NCBI GenBank assembly: GCA_950106755.1
Contig: OX467091.1
Coordinates: 28,289,538-28,353,537, forward strand
Direction: 5' to 3'
Source: Climacium dendroides
Taxonomy: Eukaryota; Streptophyta; Bryopsida; Hypnales; Climaciaceae
Length of the DNA: 64,000 nt
Numbering within the stretch: the first letter of the stretch is position 1; each line of letters opens with the position of its first letter. Under the pieces are notes generated by a model, which searched no databases, was not told where the DNA came from, and saw nothing but the letters and a program-made list of their open reading frames with translations. Positions 47,402 to 59,100 of this stretch are shown one piece after another. The translations under genes were made by a program, and so were the position numbers.

Positions 47402-50285
47402 AGGATCTTCATACACCATAATTATTATTTAGTGCAATAGAAAAGTCCTCTGCAAAGGGTGTTCATGATTCCATTGTACATGCAAAAAAATATACAATTA
47501 CATAATTTTTAACATGAGTACCGAATGCATCTTTCATTTTATGTGCTTATCTTTCTACATTCTTATGTGGAATATAAAAATTCACGTAGTACATTGTAAA
47601 AAAACAAAAAATTATTTTATTTATTGTATGTGTACTTTGTTTTCAATATAATGCCTAGCACTAATTTGAATATAATGCCCACAACTAATTTGAACTTCCT
47701 TAATGAAAATTTTGAGCATTCACGTTAAAAATTTCATGACATTTTAAATTTTGGACATCTTCAGTCCAACGGCTATGAAACTTCTTTTGTTACGTGTACA
47801 TGATTTATTAAATGGGCAAGCATTGAAAATTTGCTTGGAATCCAATGCATAACTTTAGTTACAGTAATTTTAACTTGCTTCAAAGTTATTTGATTATTGA
47901 CGTAACAAATTGCAAGACATTTTCAAATTTGGGCTTTGAAAGGGCCGGGCCCATTTCATTCCCGATTTTTTTTATTCATGTAAAGTTGAATTTCTATGTG
48001 GGCACAAATCGGACATTATTCTAGAATATAATGCCCAGTAGCCACTAATTTTAACTTAATGAAAATGTGAGCATTCAGGTTAAAAATTTCATAAGAATGT
48101 CAATTCTGTATGTAAACACCTAATCCTTAAATTTAATTCTATGATTTCCAACAAGATTCCTAAACTCCAATAAATATAAATTCAGAATTTGTACCGTAAA
48201 ATTTTATTTACTTATCTTCCTCAATTTTGTATGTGAATGCTCATTTTCAACATCCTTAATTTCATCTTTGTGAATGATAAAACCGTGAATCTGGATTCTT
48301 TGCAGTAAATTCATGCTACTTTTATAGAAGTAGGTCTTGTACCATTATAGATTTCCTAAACCTTTTTATGATTGTTTCCTACTTTTTGAGCACGATTGCT
48401 TGATTTAGAAGTTTCAATTTGAATTTGATAACTTTGTATGCAAACAAGTTTACTATGGTTGCCTTTTGATTTCATAGGTAAGTTTAACATTTGTTAAAAT
48501 GAATCTAAAAATTATTTTTTAAGGACACAATTGAAGTAGTAGTTGATTTGTTTTTAATGATTGAAGTAGAAGTTGATGAAAATGAGGCATACAATTAAAT
48601 TTCATAGAGAATCATAAGATAAGAACATTTGTTAGTATGAGTTGTATTTTCATAAATACAAAACTTGAAAGTATTTGACATATATTACAGTCAAAGAGTA
48701 CAAAGGAAGTAGAAATTTTAAATTATATAACATTTATCATTATGTAACATTTATAATTTGTACCAGAACATGGGTCTACTATTCCTTGAACAAACACATT
48801 TTGCCTATTATTTCAAAATAATGCTATTGTTATTTTAAAGAAATACATATTTTTATGGATTTACCCCTCCAAAAACAACTTAGAACGTAATGAATAAGTT
48901 TGGTCTTCAATGTAACATTGAATTGTATTCGTCTACACGTATGCCCTTAAAACTCCCTAAGCAATTATTTAAATTTTTTGGCATCTATTCAATTTGGTAC
49001 GTCAAAAGAATTAGCTTAGTGCCGTGGATTTCACATGACATACCCTCAAGCTTGAAACCTGAAACCCTAAACCCTAAAAACCCTAATATCCTAAAACCTC
49101 AATGTGAACTTCGTGAAATGTAAACTCTATTTAAGTATCTATTTATTAAGTATCTAAACTTTTAGAAGCGGAAACCTGAAATGCCGTGAGTGTAAAGTGG
49201 AATTGGAGTTTAATTCCATGGACTCCATGTAGAATACTATTTTGAGGCGGTCAATATTTATTGAATTAAAAACGAGAAGGAATTTCCCCAATTGCAGTCA
49301 CTATAGAAGGAGAAGAATGTACCAACTTTAGAAACAGTTGCCTGAGGGCATCTTCTTTGGCGAATAAAGTTGTCAGTCCAAATGACCCTTGACCATTTTT
49401 ATCGAAGTGCGGAAAAGGCTAAAGGAATACAATAAGGCTACAAATAATAACTCCACTTGTCGTTCGTGACAGTCTCCCATTCGCAAGAAGACACGTCACC
49501 ATATGAAAGTCAACGAGCAATAAAAACTTATTTCTTAAAAGGCTGCTGAATCCGTAACATCCGTGAGGAATTTGATTCATTCCTCTTTTAGGGTGCACCT
49601 GTAAGATTCCACCTGCAAAGGCATGAGGAATCCCGGAGCACCAGAAATTAGAAACATGACGTTCAAATTGTTGGATTGGGTTGGCGCTTGTTTGTTCGCG
49701 CCAACAATTTGGGTTGCATCACTGAACTGCATGCACGTCCTTCCTCTTTTACCATTCTCTTCAATCGAATCGTCGCATGTTTGTTGTTTGCACTCTTTGT
49801 GTGCACCTCGTTCACTTGCAGTGCTCTCCTTCGTGTCATGTTTTGGAGTCCCAATTCGTGAACGCTTGCGTCTGTTTGGTTGTTATCTGCTGTTGTCATA
49901 GCTCAAGTACTTCAAGATGAAACCTTGCCGTTAACGTACTTCTCCCTTCTACATCAGTTTTGCATACTTCCATTCTGAACGTGAACGCTTGTCAGGATAC
50001 ATTCCGTCAAATGCTTCAGAAGCACACTTGATTGCGCAGGTCTTCATTTTTCCTAGATCGCATTTCACATTGCAGCAATTGTACTTGAATTTCATTTGCA
50101 ACCATTGTGCTTGAATATCATTTCGCAAGGTCTCTCCATCGTGCATGTCTAATGCTGTTCGTTATTGGTTCCGTGAATTCCGAAATTACTAAAAATAGTA
50201 GTTTTGAGTTTAGCTTAGAAGTATGTATGGATTTCGATAAATACGGGATGTTCAGATGAATCATCACCGAAGTTATGACTAGCAG
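47402..50285. other. AT-rich spacer of unit 2, no gene seen
   Basis: No supported gene over about 2.9 kb. Two to three AAACCCTAA-like telomere-type units lie at 49060-49090. Overlapping frames at 49623-49901 on both strands have no domain. Confidence 0.45.
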
Positions 50286-50779
50286 TTTAGTGTGACTTGT
50301 GCTAAATTACGTTTCTGAAATCTCATACATAGTTTAGCGCGTGCCGCGCTAATGTATATTTTTGTTTTCTAATTCTAGACCATGGGATATGAAGTATAGA
50401 ATAGTCGCACTATAGTTCAGCGCGACTCGCGCTAAAGTGGGTTTCTGTATGATAAGCCTAAGCAAGGTAATTGATTTACGGAGTAACCCAACTATATTTC
50501 AGCGCGAGTCGCGCTAAAGTATGTTTAGGAAAAGTCCGTGAATTTCAGCGTGAGTCGCGCTAAGATATTCCGTTTGATAATCCTGAATGGGGGATCGATA
50601 TTCATTTTAGCGCGAGTCGCGCTAAAGTTTGCTCCCCTTTGGTCAATCTGAATTAGAGGATAGGCTTGGTCCACGGGATTCATGTACAGGGTAACTTAAT
50701 TGCATTTTAACTTAAGCCTAGACAGTACAGATTACAAACAATTACACGGATGAACAACTTTAGCGTGAATCGCGCTAAA
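50286..50779. promoter_or_regulatory. Palindrome cluster, unit 2, 5' of B2
   Basis: Seven copies of the 21-bp palindrome, starting at 50286, 50333, 50416, 50498, 50544, 50606 and 50759; 50606 is perfect. The copy at 50286 (TTTAGTGTGACTTGTGCTAA) equals the consensus with all four CpG cytosines on that strand changed to T. The cluster ends about 175 bp before the B2 start codon. Seven copies lie on each side of the spacer. Confidence 0.75.
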
Positions 50780-50954
50780 CCATGATTCATGAATGAATAG
50801 AATTATAGTTTTCTATTATAGCAAAAGGGACACTAATATTTGTTTCCATAGCACATTCACTTTAATAATGAAAATTTATGTTTTTATTTAAAATTACGCA
50901 CCTGAACTTTAGCACTTATTCTTGTTTGTGATTTGTTCTTGATTTACAGAGAAC

Positions 50955-52489
50955 ATGGCCTCAAATTTTATACTAGATGACATCGTTGATTCATCGGAAG
51001 ATGAGTTCTAGGCTCTTGAGAGTATGAATGTTGGTGTTCGAGAGTGTGAAGGGCTTCCTCGCTGAATGTGGAACACAAGGTGTGTTACCTTGTACAATGG
51101 CGATGGCGTGCTTGTTGGAGAAGGGACTTGTCATAGCGTGGACTCTCAACTCGTACTTGGTGCCAATGGACCACTTGGAGACACGCACGTGTCTGTACAC
51201 ATTTCAAAGTCACACTCTGAAGTGGACATTCCTCGAGAACGAGTGTACTCTTTGGTAGCTTGGCCAATTGAGCTCGTCCATTGTCGTGGGGCGAGTTTGA
51301 AGGATCATGAAGCAAGGGACCATTTCAATCGTTCCCGAGAAGCGCTCTTGAACCCTCCTTCTTCTAAATCGGCGAGGCCCTATTCCAATATCGTCAGAAA
51401 CCCGCCTCGTGAGACTGCATTGAAAACAAAGGAGTTTCTTACTCAGGGGTCGATTAATGTGGTGTCAAGCAAATTGTGCTGTAGTCAGAATTGCATTCAA
51501 CCGTTTCCTAGGGAGAAAATACGAGCCTTTCGAGAACCATGTATCGGAATTCAACTTTCAAGCATAGAGCCTTTATGAAGATGGACGTGCACAGGTAGAT
51601 CCATCGAGATGCACGCGGAAGGAGGATGGTAACAATTGAAGGAATAAATGTGTGTTTGCGTGCATGGATGCATATTGCGGGGGTCGCAGAGTCTATTTTC
51701 TATCGCTACCTCAATTACATGAAGGCTAATAAGGAAGCAAGGGATCACGGGAACATGGGATTGCTCAAGCCTCGAGAGTATACCGAACAAGCCACGGCTT
51801 CATTGAAGTGCATTCTCGACAAGGAAGTCGATCACATGCCACATCGCTCTCGAACGTTGAAGGAAGGTGACAAGGTGGTGTCGAAGATTTTGCCGGCTTC
51901 TTTTCAGTGGAAGGACCAGTTGAGGAAAGTCGATGAAGCTAATGTGGCTTTTGGATTGAAAGAGATCTCAACTTCAAACTTGAGCAAGATAAGGTCGTCA
52001 AAGTTCTCGGAGTATGATGTGAAGAAGCCTAGGGACAATTTTGCAAGATGTGCTACTTGTGACAAGTATAATGAGCTCGTGAAGGGCGCTATCTCGGGAT
52101 CTCATACCGCCTTGAAGTGGTCAAGGATGTTGGATAAGCATCTAGTCACAGCTCGTGCGCACAGAGATGTTTATTATATCAACCGGGATTGGTCGTTCAA
52201 GTTTCCGCATGAGTGCGTTACAATCATACATGACAAGATGGATCATGCCAAGACCGCTTCTCCCATCTTTTCGCACAAGAGTAAGAGCTTGACAGCTTGA
52301 TGAAGCTACCCGTTTTAGTGATGGATATGATTGCGCATGGTCATGGTGATGTGCGCTATGCGCATTATGGCTTAGAAGTCTTCACCCATGACTCCAACTA
52401 TACCATTGGTTCAATGGCAAAGTTGCGAGATCTGGAGTTGATGCCAAAGTCTTCTTCGCGAGAGTTCTTCAAGAATTCAAAGTCCACAA
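50955..52489 (+). pseudogene. Gene B2: interrupted paralogue of B1
   Basis: The ATG at 50955 opens MASNFILDDIVDSSEDEF, then TAG at 51009 and TGA at 51063 (B1 has Arg there). The DUF8039-like region (RCVTLYNGDGVLVGEGTCHS..LVAWPIELV), CCSQNC, the GINVCLRAWMHIAGV block, FARCATCDKYNEL and HDKMDHAKTASP all align with B1. Frame changes occur near 51535 and 52285, with TAG at 51596. The gene stops at 52489, where the LTR of Ty3 copy 3 begins, just before the DNxxGDNKN part. The missing 3' half may continue beyond the right edge of the window. Confidence 0.75.
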
Positions 52490-55400
52490 TGTCGTACGCG
52501 CAGTTAGCCGTAAGTATCCTTACAACGACAAATGGTTGCAAGATGACACGAATTATCGTTCCAGGGAACTTCTAATAAGATATCGATTAAGTTAGAAGTA
52601 TCCGGATCGTGACTACTCTCTTAATCCTCTTTCCTACCTCATTCCGGAAACTCAGTACATTCCGGATTCCGTTCCGGATTCGGACACACCCGGAACTGAG
52701 TTCCGTCTCTCTTTCGTCACTGGTTTTTGTTGCCTCTGTTTTACCCTCAAAGGGTCCGCCCTTGGTCTAAAAAGGAGTGGGGACTCACCACTTGTACAAT
52801 TATCCTCTCTGTACTCTACATCTACTAAACAACACACCCAAGACAACATAGTTGTAGGAGGAGGGAGGAGTATTCTCTCACAGTTTCCGGATTGGCCGAT
52901 CCGGAATTAGGTCACACAGAGCACTTTTTACACCTCTTTTACTACAACGATGGATCAGAACTTATAAACCCAAAAGAATAGAATCTCAAGGAGAAGACAA
53001 TTTACCAAGGGGGAGGTTGGCAGACTCTCCGAAGTAGCGGGAGATCCTTTCCTTTGGCGGTTGCTTAACTCCGCACAGAACCCTCCTGGTTCCGGACTCG
53101 CAGGGACCTCTACCGTCTTATCCGGATTACCATTCCGGCAAATTAAAAGCACGTCACACTTACACTCCCTTACTCGGCTTGCATTCCTTCTCACTAGCTC
53201 CACCCCCAGATGGTCCGTAGCTCAAGATCCGGATTCCTCCTCTCCCTCCCTTCTCTTTCTCCAGTACAAGGATACAAACATACATGCATATACTGAGCCA
53301 AAGATTCTGTCTAAGCAAAGTGCAGCTAGAAGCACCCTAGCTAACTTAGATTAAGAAAAGGAAATCGTAATACATACGTGAAAGCACTAAGATCGAATGG
53401 AGTAGGATGGAATGGCAGACAACTAACTTGCCTGCCCTTAAAATACTAACACAAAAACCCAAAGTCAACTCCTAAAAGCCTGAAAAGGAAACCCGGAAAT
53501 CCAGGCCACCAATCCCTGAACCTCCCGAAATATCTGGAAAGATTGCTAACTGCCGTCCGAGATAACCGGATATCCTTACTATCCGCCTAAAATTTTGGAA
53601 ACAGGGTCCAAGCTCGGAACCCCATTCCGGATCCTATACTTCTTCTCCTAACAATCCTAATGTCTTGGCTTCCGTCCTTTCTTTGAATGGCTCCCCGCTT
53701 GGCTGGTAGGCGTCTCCTTCGTATTCTTGGCTGGCGTAGTTTTTGCTGTGGCCCGAGTTTGGATATGGCGCGTTGCTGGAGACGGATCGCTGTTGCCTTC
53801 GGTTCTGGAAGTTGAGTGGGTACTCTCCTCGTCAGAATCTTCAATGAGTTGAACTTCCTTCTCCTTCTCTGGTGTTGTATCCTCCAATGTTGCGGGTTCG
53901 CTTCCTTTCTCCGGCATGGCCTCTTGCATGTGCACAAATCCTTTCGGATTAGTCCGAGCCGGATTGGTCATCCCACTGATCCGGTTGATGAGATCTCCCC
54001 TAACCTGTTGTCCCGGAACCTTGAATGATCCGGTCATCAAATTCGGCATTGTTTGTGCCTTGGGAACTTCCGGAGTTGAGAACTTAGATGGCACCGGAAC
54101 CGTTTTCGCGCTAGACTCCGGTTCCGAGGCTGGCCTCAAATTCAACTCCGTCATCCGTATCTTACTGGCGGAAGGCTCGGCTAGTGTGAGTATCCCCCTC
54201 AGGCCCTCCATCCAGGTTGTAGGATCCGCCACTAGTTTCCCTAGGGTACCTGCGACAAAAGGAAGTTCCGGAAAGGTGGAGAAATCCATTGCATGGTTTG
54301 GGTCGATGGCCGCCAGTAACTTCTGGATCTCCTTGAGAACTCGCTCTATCCTCGCGGTGAAGTCTACGAGGATGGTAACTACCTTGGTTCCGGTAATGTG
54401 GCCTTCCAATATCATCTTCGAGTCAAACAAGGCAACTTTCGTGATGATGTCGGCTTTGATGTTGATTGATCCGGTTAGATTCTTGACCAAAGCGAGAGCT
54501 TCTTTCTCTTTCTCCTTCGCAGCTACCATTTCCCCTTCCGCCCAATTCACCTGAGTCTGGAGTAGGTTCCGTTCCGCCTCCAACTCCTGGATTCGATCCT
54601 CCCTCTTCTTTAGATCCTCCCTCTTCTTTAGATCCTCCGGCTTGGGCAGTCGCTTGACAGCTTCCACGATCTGATCCAGATCCATCTTCAACACTTCCGC
54701 GGTATCTATCACCAAATCTGACAATCCGTCGTGAAGTACCTTGGCTTCACATATCCACTCGAGCCCCGCATTGAAAAATGCGGATTCTGTTTCCATTTCA
54801 GGTCCTTTGCTGGACTCCCCCCTCTCCATTGTCGGTGGCTTGATTCTCGACCCCGGATCGGTTGACTTCCTCTTCTTGGTCCTCGGATCTGTCAAACGTT
54901 CCTCGGGAAGTTCCTCCGGTTTAGACTTGACCGGATTTTCCGCTTCCTCCCCGGAAAGTCCGTATGACAAGAGCGTCTTTCCGGTGTCATACTGAATTAT
55001 TTCCGCCGCACTTAAAAGTTCATGTTGATGGTACAGATGAAATAAATAGGTGCTAATTAGACTCGCCTTTGCTCGGGTCACGTGATCCGCTAATTTAGCC
55101 ACTATCCCGGCTATGACCCTACCCCAATGCACTACCCGGTTCTCCATAGCTCCAAAGATAGTATTGGCCACCGTAATGGTAACCCGCGTTGGCTTTTCCG
55201 GATACAGGATCGAAATCAGAAACTCTAGTATCCGCCTATGTCTCTCGTCCTTACACTCGCTGATAGCAAATCCGTCCTTAGGATTTGTAGACCCGGTGAA
55301 CTTCCCAGCTACAAAACGGTCCGTCCTTGATGCTAAACCGTTCCCACTCTTCCGGAACTAATAGACGTCCGCCCAGATGTCCTCGATCCACGCGACTGGT

Positions 55401-56049
55401 CGTCCTTTCAAAGTGAGCTCATACTGATTCGGAACACCGTGAAGTAGCTCTTGAATCATCTCTTCACTCTTGAGGTTCCATGGTCGGTGCAGTAAACCGA
55501 CACATCCTAACCTAGTCAAGTCCTCCTCTAACTGCTTGTGTAGTTCCGGGCTATCCGGAATGGCCGGAGAGATAACTCGGGCAGATACCGCTATCTTCCG
55601 TACTGGTCCGGATGCCATAAGATCTAAGTGAGAACGAAGGAAAAGTAGTTCTACTTCAGTCGCTAATCTCACCACTCTTTCTCTCAACTACTCACACAAA
55701 CAGTCTCAGGAACACAGAACAGAAAAGTGAAGAGGAAACCCTAGGAAGACCGCTTAAGTACTAAACCGTCTTTCTACGGTCTTAAGGACAACAGCTACAG
55801 GTCCGTTGTATCAACGGTATCCTACTTCCGTAGCTACGAGACCTATACGGTAGGCTCCCGTGTTCCGGATGAGTCCGGATTCTGGATCCGGATAAGTTCC
55901 GGTTACGGGTGGTGCCGGAACGCTTATTTCCTAATTCAAGCTATCTGGTCCAAAAATCACACTCTAACTATAATTTTTTTAATTTTTTTTCTATTTTTCG
56001 CACCTACTTCTTGCATTATTGATCCGTTTCCGGATTCCGGATTTCCACA
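52490..56049 (-). repeat. 3' LTR of Ty3 copy 3 (3560 bp)
   Basis: Plus strand reads TGTCGTACGCGCAG ... GGATTTCCACA, i.e. TG...CA on both strands. A polypurine tract abuts it at 56050-56062. The left flank is CACAA; the matching duplication would lie outside the window. Confidence 0.92.
53657..55618 (-). pseudogene. LTR-encoded protein, best copy (653 codons, one TAG)
   Basis: ATG at 55618 (MASGPVRKIAVSARV). The frame runs to 53657 with a single stop, TAG at 55358, where copy 1 has CAG (DVYQF). Layout: a folded-looking N-terminal ~230 residues (LLHRPWNLKSEEMIQELLHG, GRPVAWIEDIWADVY, CKDERHRRILEFLI, VANTIFGAMENRVVHW), an acidic/basic linker, SAFFNAGLEWICEAKVLHD, a coiled coil with a duplicated DLKKRED, a second conserved block (GHITGTKVVTILVDFTARIE), then acidic EDSDEES and a basic tail ending KKGRKPRH. 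Sense to gag-pol and present in both LTRs. No known domain recognised; it is not gag, pol or env. Confidence 0.7.
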
Positions 56050-56062
56050 TTACCCCTTTTTC
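56050..56062 (-). promoter_or_regulatory. Polypurine tract of Ty3 copy 3
   Basis: GAAAAAGGGGTAA on the minus strand directly precedes the 3' LTR start TGTGGAAATCC. This is the expected primer for plus-strand DNA synthesis and confirms the LTR boundary. Confidence 0.85.
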
Positions 56063-56114
56063 AACTGTGAGAGTCCCCGCGAACATCCTCATCTTTGTCT
56101 TGGGAATCCGACTC

Positions 56115-59100
56115 CTACGTGTACGTCTTGACCCGGGATTTATTCACCCTTGTGTCCATCCACACCCCTTGAAGATCTTCCAGTTGAATGGATCCATTAG
56201 AGAAGAACTGTTGCACTCTATATGGGCCCATCCATCTGGTGTGAAGTTTTTCTGGAAAAATCCGGTAACGGCTATCATACAATAGAACTAACTCCCCATC
56301 CTTGATCCCGTGATTGGTTGGTAATTTCTTGTCATGATCTGCCTTTCTTTTTTCTTGTACTCTCTTCGTGTGATCGAGGGCCACCAATCTTGCCTCCTCT
56401 AAATCTTCGATGGCCATCAGCCGGATGTCCGGATCGCTGGCCTGGATAGCGTTCTGGGTCGACATGACTCGATGTGATTCCACCTCTAATTCAATCCCAT
56501 GAGTGGTCTCCTGTCCAAATACCAGATAGAATGGACTTCTCCCAGTAGTAGTCTTCTGTGAGGTGTTGTATGCATGGACTGCCAATGGAAGTTTCAAATC
56601 CCAATTCATCTTGTACTTAGAGATGGTTTTATTCAAAACCTTTTCTACTACTCCATTGGCTCGTTCCGTCAAACCGTTGGCCCTTGGGTTATAAGGAGTG
56701 GTCTCCTGGTGGGTGATCAGATATCTCTTGGTAATATTCTGAATGGTGTCATTCAGGAAATGGAGTCCTCGATCACTTACTAACTCTAGTGGGTGTCCAA
56801 ACCTCATCAGAATTTCTGTGAATAGGAACGATGCTACAGTCTGGGCGGAACTATTTCGGGTAGCCCGTGCTTCCACCCATTTGGTAGCATAATCCGTCGC
56901 CAAGATGATATACTTCTTTCTTCTAGCTGTAACTGGAGAAATGGGACCTATGAAATCTATTCCCCACTTTTCAAAGGGGGCGATAGGCATGATTGGAACG
57001 AGTGGCCAATGGTTCCAGAGGGAAGGAGCCCCCATTCGTTGACATTGGTCACAGCTCCCCACATGCTTCTTGACATCCTGGATCAAATATGGCCACCAAT
57101 ATCTGGCTGCTCGGATCCGGTTCACAGTGGTGATAGCTGCAAAATGTCCTCCAGAAGGTCCGGAATGCAAGGCTCGCATTATCTTCTTCTGGTCCTTTGT
57201 TTCCATACATTGCCTTAGCTGATCATCCGCTTCCATTTTGAATAAGGTTCCCTTAATCAGTGAGTAAGGGCCAACCTTATGGTAGAACATAATTTTCTCC
57301 TCCCTGTTTAACCCGTCCGGATATCTCCCATCTACAAGGAAATCGATGATGTCCTGGTAATCCGATCGAATTCCTGCTTGTAGGTGGAACACGGATTCTT
57401 CCGGAATTTCTGGAAAGTCATCTGGGAATTCTGTGAGAATGTCTTCAAGTGAAGTCGGTCCCCTAATTCTAGAGAGGTAGTCCGCATTTGCATTCGCATT
57501 GACTTTCCGAACTTCACTTTTACTTCATAATTGAATTCTTGGAGCAATAACATCCATCTTGCTATTCTCCCGGAAAGGTCAGGTTTGTTTACCAGATACT
57601 TGAGTGAATCATGATCCGTGTGGAATATTACTCGATACCCAAGCAGGTAATGTCGGAACTTCTTGCATGCATAGACCACTGCCAACGCTTCCCGCTCCGT
57701 GGTGGTGTACTTCCTTTCCGCTAAGCTCATTTGTTTGCTGGAGTAGTAAATGGGGCATTCTCTCTGGTGACTGTCGTGTTGCCAGAGAATTGCTCCTAAA
57801 CACCATCCGGAAGCGTCTAGGGTGACATGAAATTCCTTAGTCCAATCCGGTGAAGACAAAATAGGGGCCTTGACTAACGCTGATTTCAACATCTCAAAAG
57901 CTTTTTGCCGTTCTGCATTCCACACATACTCAGTATCCCTTTTTAGCAGTTCCGTAAGTGGAGTAGCCTTCCGGGCATATCCGTCTATAAATCTCCGATA
58001 ATACCCTACACAACCATGGAATCCTCGGATCTCTCGTACACAGGTTGGAGCCGAAAGGGTGAGTATGGTTTTGACCTTGTCCAGGTCTACCTCTAATCCT
58101 TTCTGACTAACCACATGTCCTAAGAGGATTCTGGATTCCATTCCGAAAAAGCACTTTTCGGGATGCAGTTTGAGATTTGTCTCTCTGCATCTCTGAAAGG
58201 TTTTCCGCAGGTATTCCAGGTGCGCTTCTTTGGAATTGTAGATAGCAAAGTCATCGATGAATACCTCTAGGAAGTGACGTAAAAAATCCTAGAAGATGTC
58301 CATCATGAGTCGTTGGAAAGTTCTGGGGGCATTGCATAATCCGAAGGGCATCCGAGTGAATGCAAAGGTTCCCCATTCCGTCGTGAAGGTTGTCTTCAGC
58401 TGGTCTAATAACCGGATGAAAACCTGGTTGTATCCGGAGAAGCCATCAAGGAAGCTGTAACACTCATTTCCGGAAACTTGATCAAGAATGATGTCCGTAA
58501 AAGGAAGCGGAAAGTAGTCTTTCCGGGTTGCATCATTTAATTTCCGGAAGTCTTGGCATACTCGAATCTTGATCTTTCCTCTTGGGCTTGGTTTCTTTGG
58601 AACGACAACAATGGGTGAAACCCATTCTGAGTTGAGGACTAGGTAAATAAACCCGGCTTCTAACAAGGCGTCAATTTCCTCCTTCACCATCAAAGAGTAT
58701 CTTGGGTTTAACCGGTGCTGTCGCTGGCGTACCGGAACCGCTCCTTCGACAAGGTCGATTCGGTGTTCTCCTAGTTCTGCTGGTATCCCACTAAGGTCGG
58801 AGGGTGCCCAAGTAAAGACATCGAGATATTCTTCTAGAAGCTTCTTGTATTTAGCTTTCTCTGGAGCAAACATTGCTTTGTTAACAAAGAAAGTTTTTCC
58901 CGTGGTAACACTCACCTCCTCATACTCCACTGGGCTTACTATAGGTTTCCTCCTTTCTGGCTCTGGTCCATCTTCCTCGTTCCATAACTCGCTCCAGACG
59001 GATCCTTGATTTGTTCGACCCAGTCCTACCGTTGGGAGATTCTCTTCGTTGAGTTGTCGTTTGATCCATTCATATGATAACGGAATGCTCATCTCTCCTA

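Noticed and set aside
49060..49090. Interstitial telomere
   Set aside because: Only two or three imperfect CCCTAAA units; too short to be more than chance or a telo-box.
49623..49901. Small membrane protein on either strand
   Set aside because: Overlapping frames on both strands, hydrophobicity follows base composition, and no conservation between the units.
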